A DNA stretch of 40,351 nucleotides from Acidimicrobiia bacterium (GCA_023265025.1 JAHFUP010000044.1:1-40351); one strand, 5' to 3'; positions 7,001 to 14,808 are shown, numbered from the stretch's first letter. The notes: generated by a model not told the origin, from the sequence alone. Translations and numbers: made by a program.

Positions 7001-8847
7001 ACCGGGCAACTGGTGACGATCGGACAGGCCAGGACCGGTCGAAGCGTCACCAGTCCGGCACGTTCGGCCGGGTCCTGCGGGTCTACCGGGTCATCCTGGG
7101 GCTGGCGTTCGAGGCGGCCAGGGGCCGGGCGGTGGCGCTGTTCGCCTGCGCCGGCCTGTTCGGCATGTTCGGCGCCGTCACCGGTCTGATCACCAAGTTC
7201 GTGGTCGACGCCCTGTCGAGCGGCAACCCGGGCCGGGCCATGGGCATCGGCGTGGTGTACCTGCTGCTGGTCGGCGCCGGCGCCCTGATCGACGACGTCG
7301 CCTCCCTCCTGCAGTCCGACCTGGCCGAGCAGACCAGCCAGGCCGTCGAGCAGAAGCTGATGGCGGTCTCTTCGGCGGCCGCCGGCCTCGAGCACCTCGA
7401 GCGGCCCGAGTTCGCCGACAAGGTGAAGCTGGTCAAGGACCGCAGCTTCATCCCCTACTTCGCCTTCACCAACCTGAACGGGTTCGCGTCGATCTTCTTC
7501 GGGCTGGCCGCGGCCATCGTGCTGCTGGGCTTCGTCCACCCGGTGCTGATCCTGCTGCCGGTGGTCGTCGCCCCCGGCGTGGTGATCCAGTTCCGCAACT
7601 ACCGCAAGCACTTCGCCCGTCACGACGCCACCGCCCCCGACGAGCGCCTGGCCAAGCACTACCTGGAGCTGGCCACCGAGCCGGCGGCGGCCAAGGAGAT
7701 CCGCCTCTTCGGCCTCGGGGCGCACCTGATCGAGCGCCACCGGGTCCTGACCAACGCGTACAACGGGATGCTCTTCCGTGACCAGCTGCACCGGGCGTGG
7801 GCCGGCGTGGCCGCCGGCGGGCTCTACGGCGCCGGCCTGGCCGGCGCCATCGGCTTCGTCGGCTGGCTGGCCATCGACGGGCGGGCCTCGCTGGGCGACG
7901 TCGCCCTCGTCGTGCAGGTGGCCCGCATGGCCATCGGCCAGGTCCAGAGCGCGGCCCGCCAGGCGGCGTGGCTGGCCGAGCTGTCCTTCGTCGGCGAGCG
8001 CTACCTGTGGCTGCTCGACTACCGCCCGACGGTCACGGTCAAGCCGCCCGGCGAGGCGGTGCCGGCGCCCGACCGCATCGCCGGCGGCATCTCCTTCGAG
8101 CACGTCTCCTTCACCTATCCCGGCACCACCGAGCCGGTCCTCACCGATGTCTCGCTGTTCCTCCCCCCGGGGACGACGGTCGCCCTCGTCGGGGAGAACG
8201 GCGCCGGCAAGACCAGCCTGGTCAAGCTGCTCTGCCGGTTCTACGACCCCACCGACGGCCGCATCACCGTCGACGGCATCGACCTCCGGGACATGGACCT
8301 CGACGGCTGGCGCTCGAGGACCGGCGCCGCCTTCCAGGACTTCGTCCACTTCCAGCTCGTGGCCAGCGAGGCCGTCGGCGTGGGCGACCTCCCGGCCATC
8401 GACGACCTGGCGCGGGTCGGCACGTCCGCGCAGCAGGCCGGCGCCGACCGGGTGATCGACCGCCTCCCCGCCGGCCTGTCCACCCAGCTCGGCCGATGGT
8501 TCGAGGGCGGCGTCGAGCTGTCCGAAGGCGAGTGGCAGCGGGTGGCCCTGGCCCGCGGCCTCATGCGGCCGGCGCCGGCGCTGCTCGTCCTCGACGAGCC
8601 CACCGCCAGCCTCGACCCCCGCGCCGAGCACGAGGTCTTCGCCACCTTCGCGGCGATGGCCCGGCGCAAGGCCGGCGACAGCCCGGTCACCATCCTGGTC
8701 TCGCACCGGTTCTCGACGGTGCGGATGGCCGACGTCATCGTCGTCGTCCACGACGGGCGCATCGAGGAGCTCGGCTCCCATGACGAACTGCTCGCCGCCG
8801 GCGGCCGCTACGCCCAGCTCTTCCGCCTCCAGGCGTCGAGGTACTAA
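6997..8847 (+). CDS. ABC exporter, fused permease and ATPase (second of pair)
   Basis: 616 residues from a GTG that overlaps the preceding stop by 4 nt. The membrane domain occupies roughly residues 30-340. The ATPase has Walker A GENGAGKTS (near residue 399), Q-loop AAFQDF, signature ELSEGEWQRVALAR (near 508), Walker B LLVLDEPTASLD (near 529) and H-loop SHRFSTV. The signature reads LSEGE instead of LSGGQ/E, a modest deviation that could make one ATP site weaker, as in asymmetric heterodimeric exporters. Its sequence is clearly paralogous to the first exporter. The ECF sigma gene begins 41 nt downstream on the same strand, so all four genes from 5162 to 10693 could share a transcript. Confidence 0.92.
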   Translation: MNRATGDDRTGQDRSKRHQSGTFGRVLRVYRVILGLAFEAARGRAVALFACAGLFGMFGAVTGLITKFVVDALSSGNPGRAMGIGVVYLLLVGAGALIDDVASLLQSDLAEQTSQAVEQKLMAVSSAAAGLEHLERPEFADKVKLVKDRSFIPYFAFTNLNGFASIFFGLAAAIVLLGFVHPVLILLPVVVAPGVVIQFRNYRKHFARHDATAPDERLAKHYLELATEPAAAKEIRLFGLGAHLIERHRVLTNAYNGMLFRDQLHRAWAGVAAGGLYGAGLAGAIGFVGWLAIDGRASLGDVALVVQVARMAIGQVQSAARQAAWLAELSFVGERYLWLLDYRPTVTVKPPGEAVPAPDRIAGGISFEHVSFTYPGTTEPVLTDVSLFLPPGTTVALVGENGAGKTSLVKLLCRFYDPTDGRITVDGIDLRDMDLDGWRSRTGAAFQDFVHFQLVASEAVGVGDLPAIDDLARVGTSAQQAGADRVIDRLPAGLSTQLGRWFEGGVELSEGEWQRVALARGLMRPAPALLVLDEPTASLDPRAEHEVFATFAAMARRKAGDSPVTILVSHRFSTVRMADVIVVVHDGRIEELGSHDELLAAGGRYAQLFRLQASRY

Positions 8848-8888
8848 GGGCTCAAGTTCGGCGCCGGCGTGCCCGAGAAAACCATGCA

Positions 8889-9437
8889 ATGGCGTACCGG
8901 GAGCCGTTCGAGAGGGTGCTGTCGGCCGCCCAGGCCGACACCCCGTGGGCCTACGAGCAGCTGTACCGCTCGCTGTCCCCGTCGATCTGCGGCTACCTGC
9001 GCCTCCAGGGCGTGGCCGACCCGGAGGACCTCACCAGCGAGGTCTTCCTCGGCGCGTTCCGGGGGATCAGGTCGTTCAGGGGCGACGAGGCCAAGTTCCG
9101 CTCGTGGGTGTTCACCATCGCCCACCGCCGGCTGACCGACGAGCGCCGGGCCCGCGGGTGCCGCCCGCAGACGGCCGACGCCGAGCTGGGCGACATCGCC
9201 GGCGGCGACGTCGAGGAGGAGGCCCTGCGCCGGCTCTCGGCCGACCGGGTCCGCTCGCTGTGCGCCGGCCTCGCCCCCGACCAGGGCGACGTCCTCCTGC
9301 TCCGGCTCGTCTCCGGCCTCACCGTCGAGGCCATCGCCGGCGTGCTGGGCAAGAACACCGGGGCGGTCAAGGCCCTCCAGCGCCGGGGCCTCTGCGCCCT
9401 CCGCAAAACAATCGAGCGCGAGGGCGTACCCCTGTGA
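8889..9437 (+). CDS. ECF-type RNA polymerase sigma factor
   Basis: 182 residues. Sigma region 2 is clear (PWAYEQLYRSLSPSICGYLR, DPEDLTSEVFLGAFRGI, then FRSWVFTIAHRRLTDERR). Region 4 follows (LAPDQGDVLLLRLVSGLTVE, AIAGVLGKNTGAVKALQRRG) with a helix-turn-helix. There is no region 1 or 3, which defines the ECF group. Its stop overlaps the GTG of the next gene (GTGA), the arrangement typical of an ECF sigma factor and its anti-sigma partner. ECF factors usually transcribe their own operon after an envelope signal, so the upstream ABC pair and the downstream Cys-repeat protein are reasonable candidate targets. The Shine-Dalgarno is weak. Confidence 0.93.
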   Translation: MAYREPFERVLSAAQADTPWAYEQLYRSLSPSICGYLRLQGVADPEDLTSEVFLGAFRGIRSFRGDEAKFRSWVFTIAHRRLTDERRARGCRPQTADAELGDIAGGDVEEEALRRLSADRVRSLCAGLAPDQGDVLLLRLVSGLTVEAIAGVLGKNTGAVKALQRRGLCALRKTIEREGVPL

Positions 9438-10693
9438 GCCGCTCGTCCGATTTCTCCTTCGAGATGTCCGGTGAGCTTCCTGGGGACGATGCACTCTCGT
9501 CGTTCGCCGAGGAGGTCCGCTTCGCAGTCAGCGGCCCCCCGCCCCTGCCGTCCGCGGCACTGGCGGAGGTCCTGTATGCGGGGTTCTCGGGCGTCTCTCC
9601 AACCGAAAAGGGCGACCTGCTGGTGACAGCAGGGAGCAACGTCCACGGGCCTGCGTCGCAGGTGGCCGGACTACCGAACTGGAAAGAGGAGAACGAGATG
9701 CCTGCAGTTGGAATCACCGCGGGGTTGTTCGCGAAGATCAGCGGGATCGGGGCCGCGGCCAAGGCCGCCCTCGCCTCGGTGACCGCCGTCACCACCATGG
9801 CCCTCGCCGGCGGCGCGGCCGGCGTGCTGCCCGCACCGGCCCAGAACCTGGTCGCCGCCGCCGTCAACGCGGCCACGCCGTTGAACTTCCCGGACGCCGG
9901 CGGCGTCGTCGGCACCGTCGAGCACGCCGTCCCGGCGCTGCCCACCGTCACCGTGCCGCCCGTCCCGAACGTCAGCGTCCCCACCATCCCGCCGGTCTCG
10001 GTGACCGTCGCCGCCGGCGCCAAGGCCGGGTCGACGTCCGCCAAGGGTTCGGCCGGCGCCACCGCACCCGCGGCAACCCCGACCCTCCCCACGGTGCCCG
10101 GGTTGCCCCAGGTCACGGTGCCGCCGGCCGTGTCGAACCTGGTCAAGGGCCTTCCCGCCTGCGTGACCAACCTGATCCCCGCCGGCGGGACCACCCCCGA
10201 CCCGACCAGACTGGCGACCCAGATCCCCGGCTGCATCACCCAGGTCCTGGGCACGGCCAGCCTCCCGCCTGACGTGGCCAAGTGTGTCTCGTCCATCCTC
10301 GGCACCATCGGCGGCGCCAGCGGCATGCCCACGTCGGCCGTGCCCAGCATCGGCAGCCTGAGCGTCTCCACCTGCGTGCCCATGGACGTCTCCAAGTGCG
10401 TGACCAACCTGCTCGGCCTCCTGGGGACGATCCCCGGCGGGACGGGCGGCATCCCCGGCCTCGGCAGCCTCCCGGGCCTGGGCTCGCTCCCCGGTCTGAG
10501 CACCGTCACCGGCTGCGTCCCCATGAACGTCACCGCCTGCCTCACGTCGATCACCAGCGCGGCGGGTACGGGCACCACGCCCAAGCTCGACCTGTCGGCC
10601 TGCATGCCGACGACCGCCCCCGGCCTGCCCGGCCTGCCCGGTCTGGGCAGCCTGCCCGGACTCGGTGGCGCCCTGGCCTTCTTCGGCTCGTAG
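9434..10693 (+). CDS. Cys-repeat membrane/secreted protein coupled to ECF sigma factor; possible anti-sigma
   Basis: 419 residues from a GTG overlapping the sigma stop. Residues 1-88 are soluble and include DALSSFAEEVRFAVSGPPPL, a short segment that could bind sigma. A small-residue hydrophobic stretch follows (near 95-130, AALASVTAVTTMALAGGAAG). The rest is Pro/Thr/Val/Gly-rich with eight cysteines in recurring contexts (ACVTNL, GCITQVL, KCVSSIL, KCVTNLL, ACLTSI) and the doublet CVPMDV/CVPMNV, separated by PGLGSLPGLG runs. An in-frame ATG at 9698 has a strong GAGGAG site 6 nt upstream and would give a shorter signal-peptide-like product, so two products are possible. No family was recognised. 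A transmembrane anti-sigma factor with a cell-surface sensor is one reading; a secreted structural protein is another. Confidence 0.75.
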   Translation: MSRSSDFSFEMSGELPGDDALSSFAEEVRFAVSGPPPLPSAALAEVLYAGFSGVSPTEKGDLLVTAGSNVHGPASQVAGLPNWKEENEMPAVGITAGLFAKISGIGAAAKAALASVTAVTTMALAGGAAGVLPAPAQNLVAAAVNAATPLNFPDAGGVVGTVEHAVPALPTVTVPPVPNVSVPTIPPVSVTVAAGAKAGSTSAKGSAGATAPAATPTLPTVPGLPQVTVPPAVSNLVKGLPACVTNLIPAGGTTPDPTRLATQIPGCITQVLGTASLPPDVAKCVSSILGTIGGASGMPTSAVPSIGSLSVSTCVPMDVSKCVTNLLGLLGTIPGGTGGIPGLGSLPGLGSLPGLSTVTGCVPMNVTACLTSITSAAGTGTTPKLDLSACMPTTAPGLPGLPGLGSLPGLGGALAFFGS

Positions 10694-10700
10694 CCCAACG

Positions 10701-10774
10701 CCTGCCGGTGTGTTTCTGGTCGTGATCCGGTCCGAATTGGCCGAATTTCACGACCAGAAACACACCGAGGCAGG
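10701..10774. repeat. Long inverted repeat after the Cys-repeat gene
   Basis: Arms 10701-10725 and 10748-10774 are inverted copies: GGTGTGTTTCTGGTCGTGA on the left is matched exactly on the right, with CCTGCC outside and a 2-nt bulge. The 22-nt loop contains AATTGGCCGAATT. It could be a bidirectional terminator for the operon ending at 10693, or a small palindromic mobile element. The T-rich portion lies inside the stem, not after it, which is unlike a classic intrinsic terminator. Confidence 0.75.
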
Positions 10775-10783
10775 ATCTTCTCC

Positions 10784-11398
10784 ATGACCACGCCCGTGTA
10801 CCTGGAAGTCGGGACCAAGAAGGTCTTCGCTTGTTCGCTCGACTGGCCCGGCTGGTGCCGGGCGGACCGCACGGCGGAGGCGGCGTTGCAGTCGCTGGCC
10901 GCCTACGCCGAGCGCTACCGGCCGGTCGCGGTGGAGGCCGGCGCCCACTTCCCGAAGTCCGCCGGCGCCGACTTCGACATCGTCCAGCGACTGGGGGGCG
11001 ACGCCACCACCGACTTCGGCGCCCCCCACATCCCCGCCGGCGCCGACGCCTCCTCGCTGACCAAGGCCCAGGCCGAGCGGCTCGCCAGCCTCGTGCAGGC
11101 GACCTGGACGGTCTTCGACCGGGTCGTCGAGGCGTCGCCCGCCGAGCTGCGCACGGGCCCCCGCGGCGGCGGCCGCGACCGGGACAAGATGGTCGCCCAC
11201 GTGGTCGACGCCGAGACGGCCTACTTCGCCAAGGTGGGTGTCAAGGACGGCCGGGACGCCTTCCTCGACGCCCTGGGGGCCGCCCGCCAGCCCCAGCCCG
11301 AGCTCAAGAACACGAGCTGGCCCTGGCGCTACACCGCCCGCCGGGTGGCGTGGCACGTCCTCGACCACGCCTGGGAGATGGAGGACCGGCGGGCGTAG
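10784..11398 (+). CDS. HicB-like N-terminus joined to a DinB-like domain
   Basis: 204 residues. The N-terminal part (VYLEVGTKKVFACSLDWPGW, then CRADRTAEAALQSLAAYAER) follows the HicB-like pattern of a strand pair, a Pro-Gly turn and an amphipathic helix. The C-terminal part (RDKMVAHVVDAETAYFAKVG, then YTARRVAWHVLDHAWEMEDR) resembles the DinB/YfiT metal-binding four-helix bundle, with His in HVVDAE and HVLDHAWE at the usual places. The function is not known; DinB-like proteins include thiol-dependent transferases that use mycothiol in actinobacteria. It stands alone after the long inverted repeat and converges with the methyltransferase gene, their ends 3 nt apart. Confidence 0.7.
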   Translation: MTTPVYLEVGTKKVFACSLDWPGWCRADRTAEAALQSLAAYAERYRPVAVEAGAHFPKSAGADFDIVQRLGGDATTDFGAPHIPAGADASSLTKAQAERLASLVQATWTVFDRVVEASPAELRTGPRGGGRDRDKMVAHVVDAETAYFAKVGVKDGRDAFLDALGAARQPQPELKNTSWPWRYTARRVAWHVLDHAWEMEDRRA

Positions 11399-11401
11399 GG
11401 G

Positions 11402-12154
11402 TCAGGCCCGGCGGGCGACCAAGTTCAGGCGCACGTAGTCGAGCGTCGGGCTCGGGAGGCGTTCGGCCACCCGCCGGACGAAGCCGGCCCGCTCCCCCTC
11501 CGGCAGCCGGTCGACGTGGGCCCGGAGGACCACAGTGGCGAGGAACGTCTCCGTCGGCTCGCCGGGCTCGAGGGGTGTGGGTTCCTCGTGCAGCCACGCC
11601 TCGACGTCGACGAAGCCGGCGGCCTCCATGCGGGGCACGGTCTCCTCGGGGGTGGCGAACGTCCACGGCCCCGGCCACGTCTCCCCGAGCTCGGCCACCG
11701 CCCGCCGGACAGAGGCGACGTTGCCGGCGCCGCCGCACTGGGCGACGAGGCGGCCGCCGGGACGCAGGACGCCGGCCAGGTTGGCGAACAGGGCGTCGTG
11801 GTCGGGCACCCAGTGGAAGGTGGCCGTCGAGAAGACGGCGTCGACCGGCCCGTCGAGGGGAAGGGGGCGGCCGAGGTCGCACTCCACGAACGTCACCCGG
11901 TCGCCGAAGCGCGCCAGGCGCCGGCGGGCCTCGACCAGCATCGAGGGCGCGGCGTCGGCGGCGATGACCCGACCGCCAGGGAGCCGACAAGCCAGTTCCT
12001 CGGTGACCCGCCCGCTGCCGCAGCCGGCGTCGAGCACCGTCTCGTCCCCGGTGAGCGGCAACCGGCCCAGGACTTCGGTGCCCCACCACGTCATCGGGTC
12101 GGCGATCCGGTCGTAGGTGGCGCCGTCCCAGTCGCCAGGGGCGGAGGCGGTCAG
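11402..12154 (-). CDS. SAM-dependent methyltransferase (trans-aconitate methyltransferase-like), probable CTG start
   Basis: 250 residues from CTG at 12154. The SAM-binding motif I is VLDAGCGSGRVTEELA; motif II is VIAADAAPSML; FVECDLGRPLPLDGPVDAVF and FHWVPDHDALFANLAGVLRP follow, all typical of the Tam-like class I family. The family N-terminus (DWDGATYDRIADP) lies upstream of the first standard start (ATG 12094). A perfect Shine-Dalgarno AAGGAG sits 5 nt before the CTG, and no ATG, GTG or TTG occurs in frame there. The CTG overlaps the ispG stop (CTGA), so it is probably the last gene of the rseP/ispG transcript. The substrate is inferred only from family resemblance. Confidence 0.87.
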   Translation of the reverse strand: MTASAPGDWDGATYDRIADPMTWWGTEVLGRLPLTGDETVLDAGCGSGRVTEELACRLPGGRVIAADAAPSMLVEARRRLARFGDRVTFVECDLGRPLPLDGPVDAVFSTATFHWVPDHDALFANLAGVLRPGGRLVAQCGGAGNVASVRRAVAELGETWPGPWTFATPEETVPRMEAAGFVDVEAWLHEEPTPLEPGEPTETFLATVVLRAHVDRLPEGERAGFVRRVAERLPSPTLDYVRLNLVARRA

Positions 12155-13368
12155 GTCAGCTCCTTGCGAATCAGTTCGACCCGCTGGCCGACGGCGTTGG
12201 GGTCGTCGCCCTGCTCAGCCAGCAGCACCTGGCGGTCGCGCTCGGCCTCCTCGACCGCCCCGACGTCGGCGGCGGCGATGCGGGCCTCCGCCCCCTCGGC
12301 CACCAGCCGCTCCGCCTCCTCGACCAGGGCGGCCACCATGTCGGCCTCGGGCACGACCCGGATCATCTGGCCCTTCACGAACAGGTGGCCCTTGCCGTTG
12401 CCGGCGGCGATGCCCAGGTCGGCGGTGCGGGCCTCACCGGGCCCGTTGACCACACAGCCCATGACCGCCACCTGGATGGGGAGCTTGCGGTCGGCCAGCG
12501 CGGCCTCGGCCTCCTTGGCCACCCGGATGACGTCCACCTCGGCCCGGCCGCAGGAGGGGCAGGCGATGAGGTCGACGGTCTTGCGGGTCCGCAAGCCCAT
12601 CGCCTCCAGCAGCTGGCGGCCGGCGCGGGCCTCCTCGACGGGGTCGGCGGTGAGGGAGTAGCGGATCGTGTCGCCGATCCCCTCGGCCAGCAGGGTGGCG
12701 ATGCCGGCGGTGGCTTTGACCAGCCCCGCCGGCGGGGGCCCGGCCTCGGTGACCCCGAGGTGCAGGGGGTGGTCGGTGACCTCCGCCAGCGCCCGGTAGG
12801 CCTCGATCATGAGGGGGACGTTCGACGCCTTCACCGAGATCTTGACGTCATGGAAGTCGACCTCTTCGAAGTAGGCGAGCTCGCGCTGGGCCGACTCGAC
12901 CAGCGCCTCGGGCGTGGCCGAGCCGTACTTGGTGTACATCTCGGGGTCGAGGGAGCCGGCGTTGACCCCGATGCGGATGGGCACGCCCCGGGCCTTGGCC
13001 TCCTCGGCCACCAGCTTGATCTGCGCCGGCTTGCGGATGTTCCCGGGGTTGAGGCGCAGGCAGGCCACGCCGGCGTCGAGGGCGGCCAGGGCCAGCTTGT
13101 ACTGGAAGTGGATGTCGGCGACGATCGGCACCGGCGACCGCGGCACGATGGCGGCCAGCCCCTCGGCCGCCTCTGGCTCATTGCAGGTGCAGCGCACGAT
13201 ATCGGCGCCGGCCGCGGCCAGGGCGTAGATCTGAGCCAGCGTGCCCTCGACGTCGGCCGTCTTGGTGATCGTCATCGACTGCACCGAGATGGGGGCGTCC
13301 CCGCCGACCTTCACGGACCCGGAAGCCCCCGTGAGCGTGACCTGGCGGGTCTGACGACGAGCGATCAT
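12151..13368 (-). CDS. ispG: 4-hydroxy-3-methylbut-2-enyl diphosphate synthase (flavodoxin-type), IspG/GcpE
   Basis: 405 residues from ATG at 13368. It begins RRQTRQVTLTGASGSVKVGG, then APISVQSMTITKTADVEGTL, ADIVRCTCNEPEAA, RLNPGNI and RIGVNAGSLD. The [4Fe-4S] cysteines are in IACPSCGRAEVD and MGCVVNGPGEA. It performs the penultimate step of the MEP pathway, making HMBPP from MEcPP. Dxr, the first committed enzyme of the same pathway, is three genes away. A C-terminal tail after VAEGAEARIAAADVGAVEEA runs about 45 residues beyond the usual end. No good Shine-Dalgarno is visible. Confidence 0.97.
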   Translation of the reverse strand: MIARRQTRQVTLTGASGSVKVGGDAPISVQSMTITKTADVEGTLAQIYALAAAGADIVRCTCNEPEAAEGLAAIVPRSPVPIVADIHFQYKLALAALDAGVACLRLNPGNIRKPAQIKLVAEEAKARGVPIRIGVNAGSLDPEMYTKYGSATPEALVESAQRELAYFEEVDFHDVKISVKASNVPLMIEAYRALAEVTDHPLHLGVTEAGPPPAGLVKATAGIATLLAEGIGDTIRYSLTADPVEEARAGRQLLEAMGLRTRKTVDLIACPSCGRAEVDVIRVAKEAEAALADRKLPIQVAVMGCVVNGPGEARTADLGIAAGNGKGHLFVKGQMIRVVPEADMVAALVEEAERLVAEGAEARIAAADVGAVEEAERDRQVLLAEQGDDPNAVGQRVELIRKELT

Positions 13369-13448
13369 GGGACCAGTATGGGCGCCAGCGGCGCGGTGGC
13401 CGCAGTCGCCGCCGCCAGGCGGCCCCCACAACCCAGCAGGGGGAACGA

Positions 13449-13481
13449 CGAAGGGGCACCGGCTCCGCCGGCGCCCCTTCG
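13449..13481 (-). terminator. Strong hairpin between rseP and ispG
   Basis: Left arm 13449-13463 and right arm 13467-13481 form a 15-bp stem with a 3-nt loop. The single non-identical pair is a G-U wobble only in the minus-strand RNA, so the minus transcript is fully paired, which fits termination after rseP. It is followed by TCGTTCC, not a full T tract. Confidence 0.7.
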
Positions 13482-13490
13482 TGCGATTAC

Positions 13491-13516
13491 CTCGCCGAGC
13501 AAGCTCTGCTTGCGAG
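13491..13516. repeat. Palindromic intergenic element, copy B
   Basis: CTCGCCGAGCAAGCTCTGCT followed by TGCGAG. The inner stem GCAAGC/GCTTGC is perfect. It is flanked by a 10-bp direct repeat GTGCGATTAC (13481-13490 and 13516-13525); the right copy runs over the rseP stop codon. See the finding on this element. Confidence 0.75.
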
Positions 13517-13521
13517 TGCGA

Positions 13522-14808
13522 TTACTGAAATGGATTCGCTACGGGCTTGACGATGTCGAGGTAGATCGACGACACGCCGATGAGCACCAGGACGATGATC
13601 ACCGCGGCGGCGATCGGCATCATCTTGCCGACGTCAGCCTGGTAGCGCCGGCCGGCCCGGGAGCGCAGGCGCTCATAGGTGCCGATGGCCACGTGCCCGC
13701 CGTCGAGGGGCAACAGGGGCACCAGGTTGAACACCCCGATGAAGATGTTCAGCAGGACGAGCAGGTAGACGACGTTGAAGATGCCGCTCTCCGCCGCCTG
13801 CCCGGCGATGCGGGCGACGCCGACCACCGACACGAAGCGCTGGTCGTCGGCCGACGCCGGCTTGTTGTTCGTGGAGTTCGTCAGCTCGCCGGCGTAGTCA
13901 CGCAGTGCCGACGGGGTGAAGAACGAGCCGAGGGCCTTGAGCGACCCGACCGACAGGTCCCAGATGTCGGCGATGGCCTCGCCGGACGCGGCGATCGGGT
14001 TCGTCTTCTCGATCTCCGGCTTGGGGCCGACGCCGATGAACCCCCGGGTCACGCCGTCGCGCTCCAGCCTGGCCGGCGTGGCGGTCAGGGTGACCTGCTG
14101 GCCGTCGCGCTCGACGACGAAGGCGAGCGGCCGTTCGGGGCTCTCACGGACCAGGGGAAGCACAGCGTCCCAGTTGGCGACGGCCCGGCCGCCCACGGCA
14201 AGAATACGGTCGCCGACCTTGAAGCCGGCGTCGGTGGCCGGGCTTTGGCCGGTCTCCAGGCGGCTCAGGCTGCCGACGGTGAGGCTGGGCTTGTCGTAGT
14301 TGGGGACCCCCACCACGGTGAGGAGCAGGACGAGGAGGAGGAAGGCCATGGTGAAGTGGGTGGCCACCCCGGCCATGGCGACCAGCATGCGCTTGGGGTA
14401 CGACGCCTGCCGGTAGGTACGGGACTCGTCCTCGGGGGCGATGTCCCGCTCGAGGTTGCTCATCCCGATGATCTTCACGTAGCCACCGAAGGGGATGGCC
14501 TTGATGCCGTACTCGGTCTCGCCCTTGCGGACCGACCACAGGCGGGGGCCGAAGCCGAAGAAGAACTCGGTGGCCTTCATGCCGGACCACTTGGCCGCGG
14601 CGAAGTGGGCGGCCTCGTGGAGCATGACCACCGCGGCCATGGCGAAACAGAAGGCGACGACCGGGAACGTCCCGGTCATCAGGGAAAGGCCGATCCCGCC
14701 GGCCATGATGCCCGCCAGCAGAAGCAGTTTGCGCCGCTCGGCGCTATGCACATCAGGGTCGGTCATCACCGGCTCGTCGTGGATCAAGGTGGGGCTGGTC
14801 TGAGTCAA
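13522..14808 (-). CDS. rseP: Site-2 protease family zinc metalloprotease RseP
   Basis: 428 residues from a TTG at 14808 that overlaps the dxr stop (TTGA); an ATG at 14766 is an alternative. The catalytic motif HEAAH (residues 64-68) lies in the first membrane helix. Then come FFGFGPRLWSVRKGETEYGI and PFGGYVKI, a PDZ domain (VGDRILAVGGRAVANWDAVL), and the second conserved motif NLVPLLPLDGGH in a C-terminal helix, completing zinc coordination. The fold spans the cytoplasmic membrane and cleaves transmembrane anti-sigma factors or signal-peptide remnants. It lies between dxr and ispG as in most actinobacteria. Whether it acts on the coupled protein at 9434 is speculation. Confidence 0.96.
   Translation of the reverse strand: MTQTSPTLIHDEPVMTDPDVHSAERRKLLLLAGIMAGGIGLSLMTGTFPVVAFCFAMAAVVMLHEAAHFAAAKWSGMKATEFFFGFGPRLWSVRKGETEYGIKAIPFGGYVKIIGMSNLERDIAPEDESRTYRQASYPKRMLVAMAGVATHFTMAFLLLVLLLTVVGVPNYDKPSLTVGSLSRLETGQSPATDAGFKVGDRILAVGGRAVANWDAVLPLVRESPERPLAFVVERDGQQVTLTATPARLERDGVTRGFIGVGPKPEIEKTNPIAASGEAIADIWDLSVGSLKALGSFFTPSALRDYAGELTNSTNNKPASADDQRFVSVVGVARIAGQAAESGIFNVVYLLVLLNIFIGVFNLVPLLPLDGGHVAIGTYERLRSRAGRRYQADVGKMMPIAAAVIIVLVLIGVSSIYLDIVKPVANPFQ

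Noticed and set aside
5137-8888. Precursor peptide (RiPP) near the ABC exporters
   Set aside because: No short coding frame with leader/core features, and no modifying enzyme, was seen in the gaps.
5072-9500. Long minus-strand frames opposite the ABC exporter and sigma genes
   Set aside because: Ala/Gly/Asp/Val-rich antisense translations with no recognisable domain.
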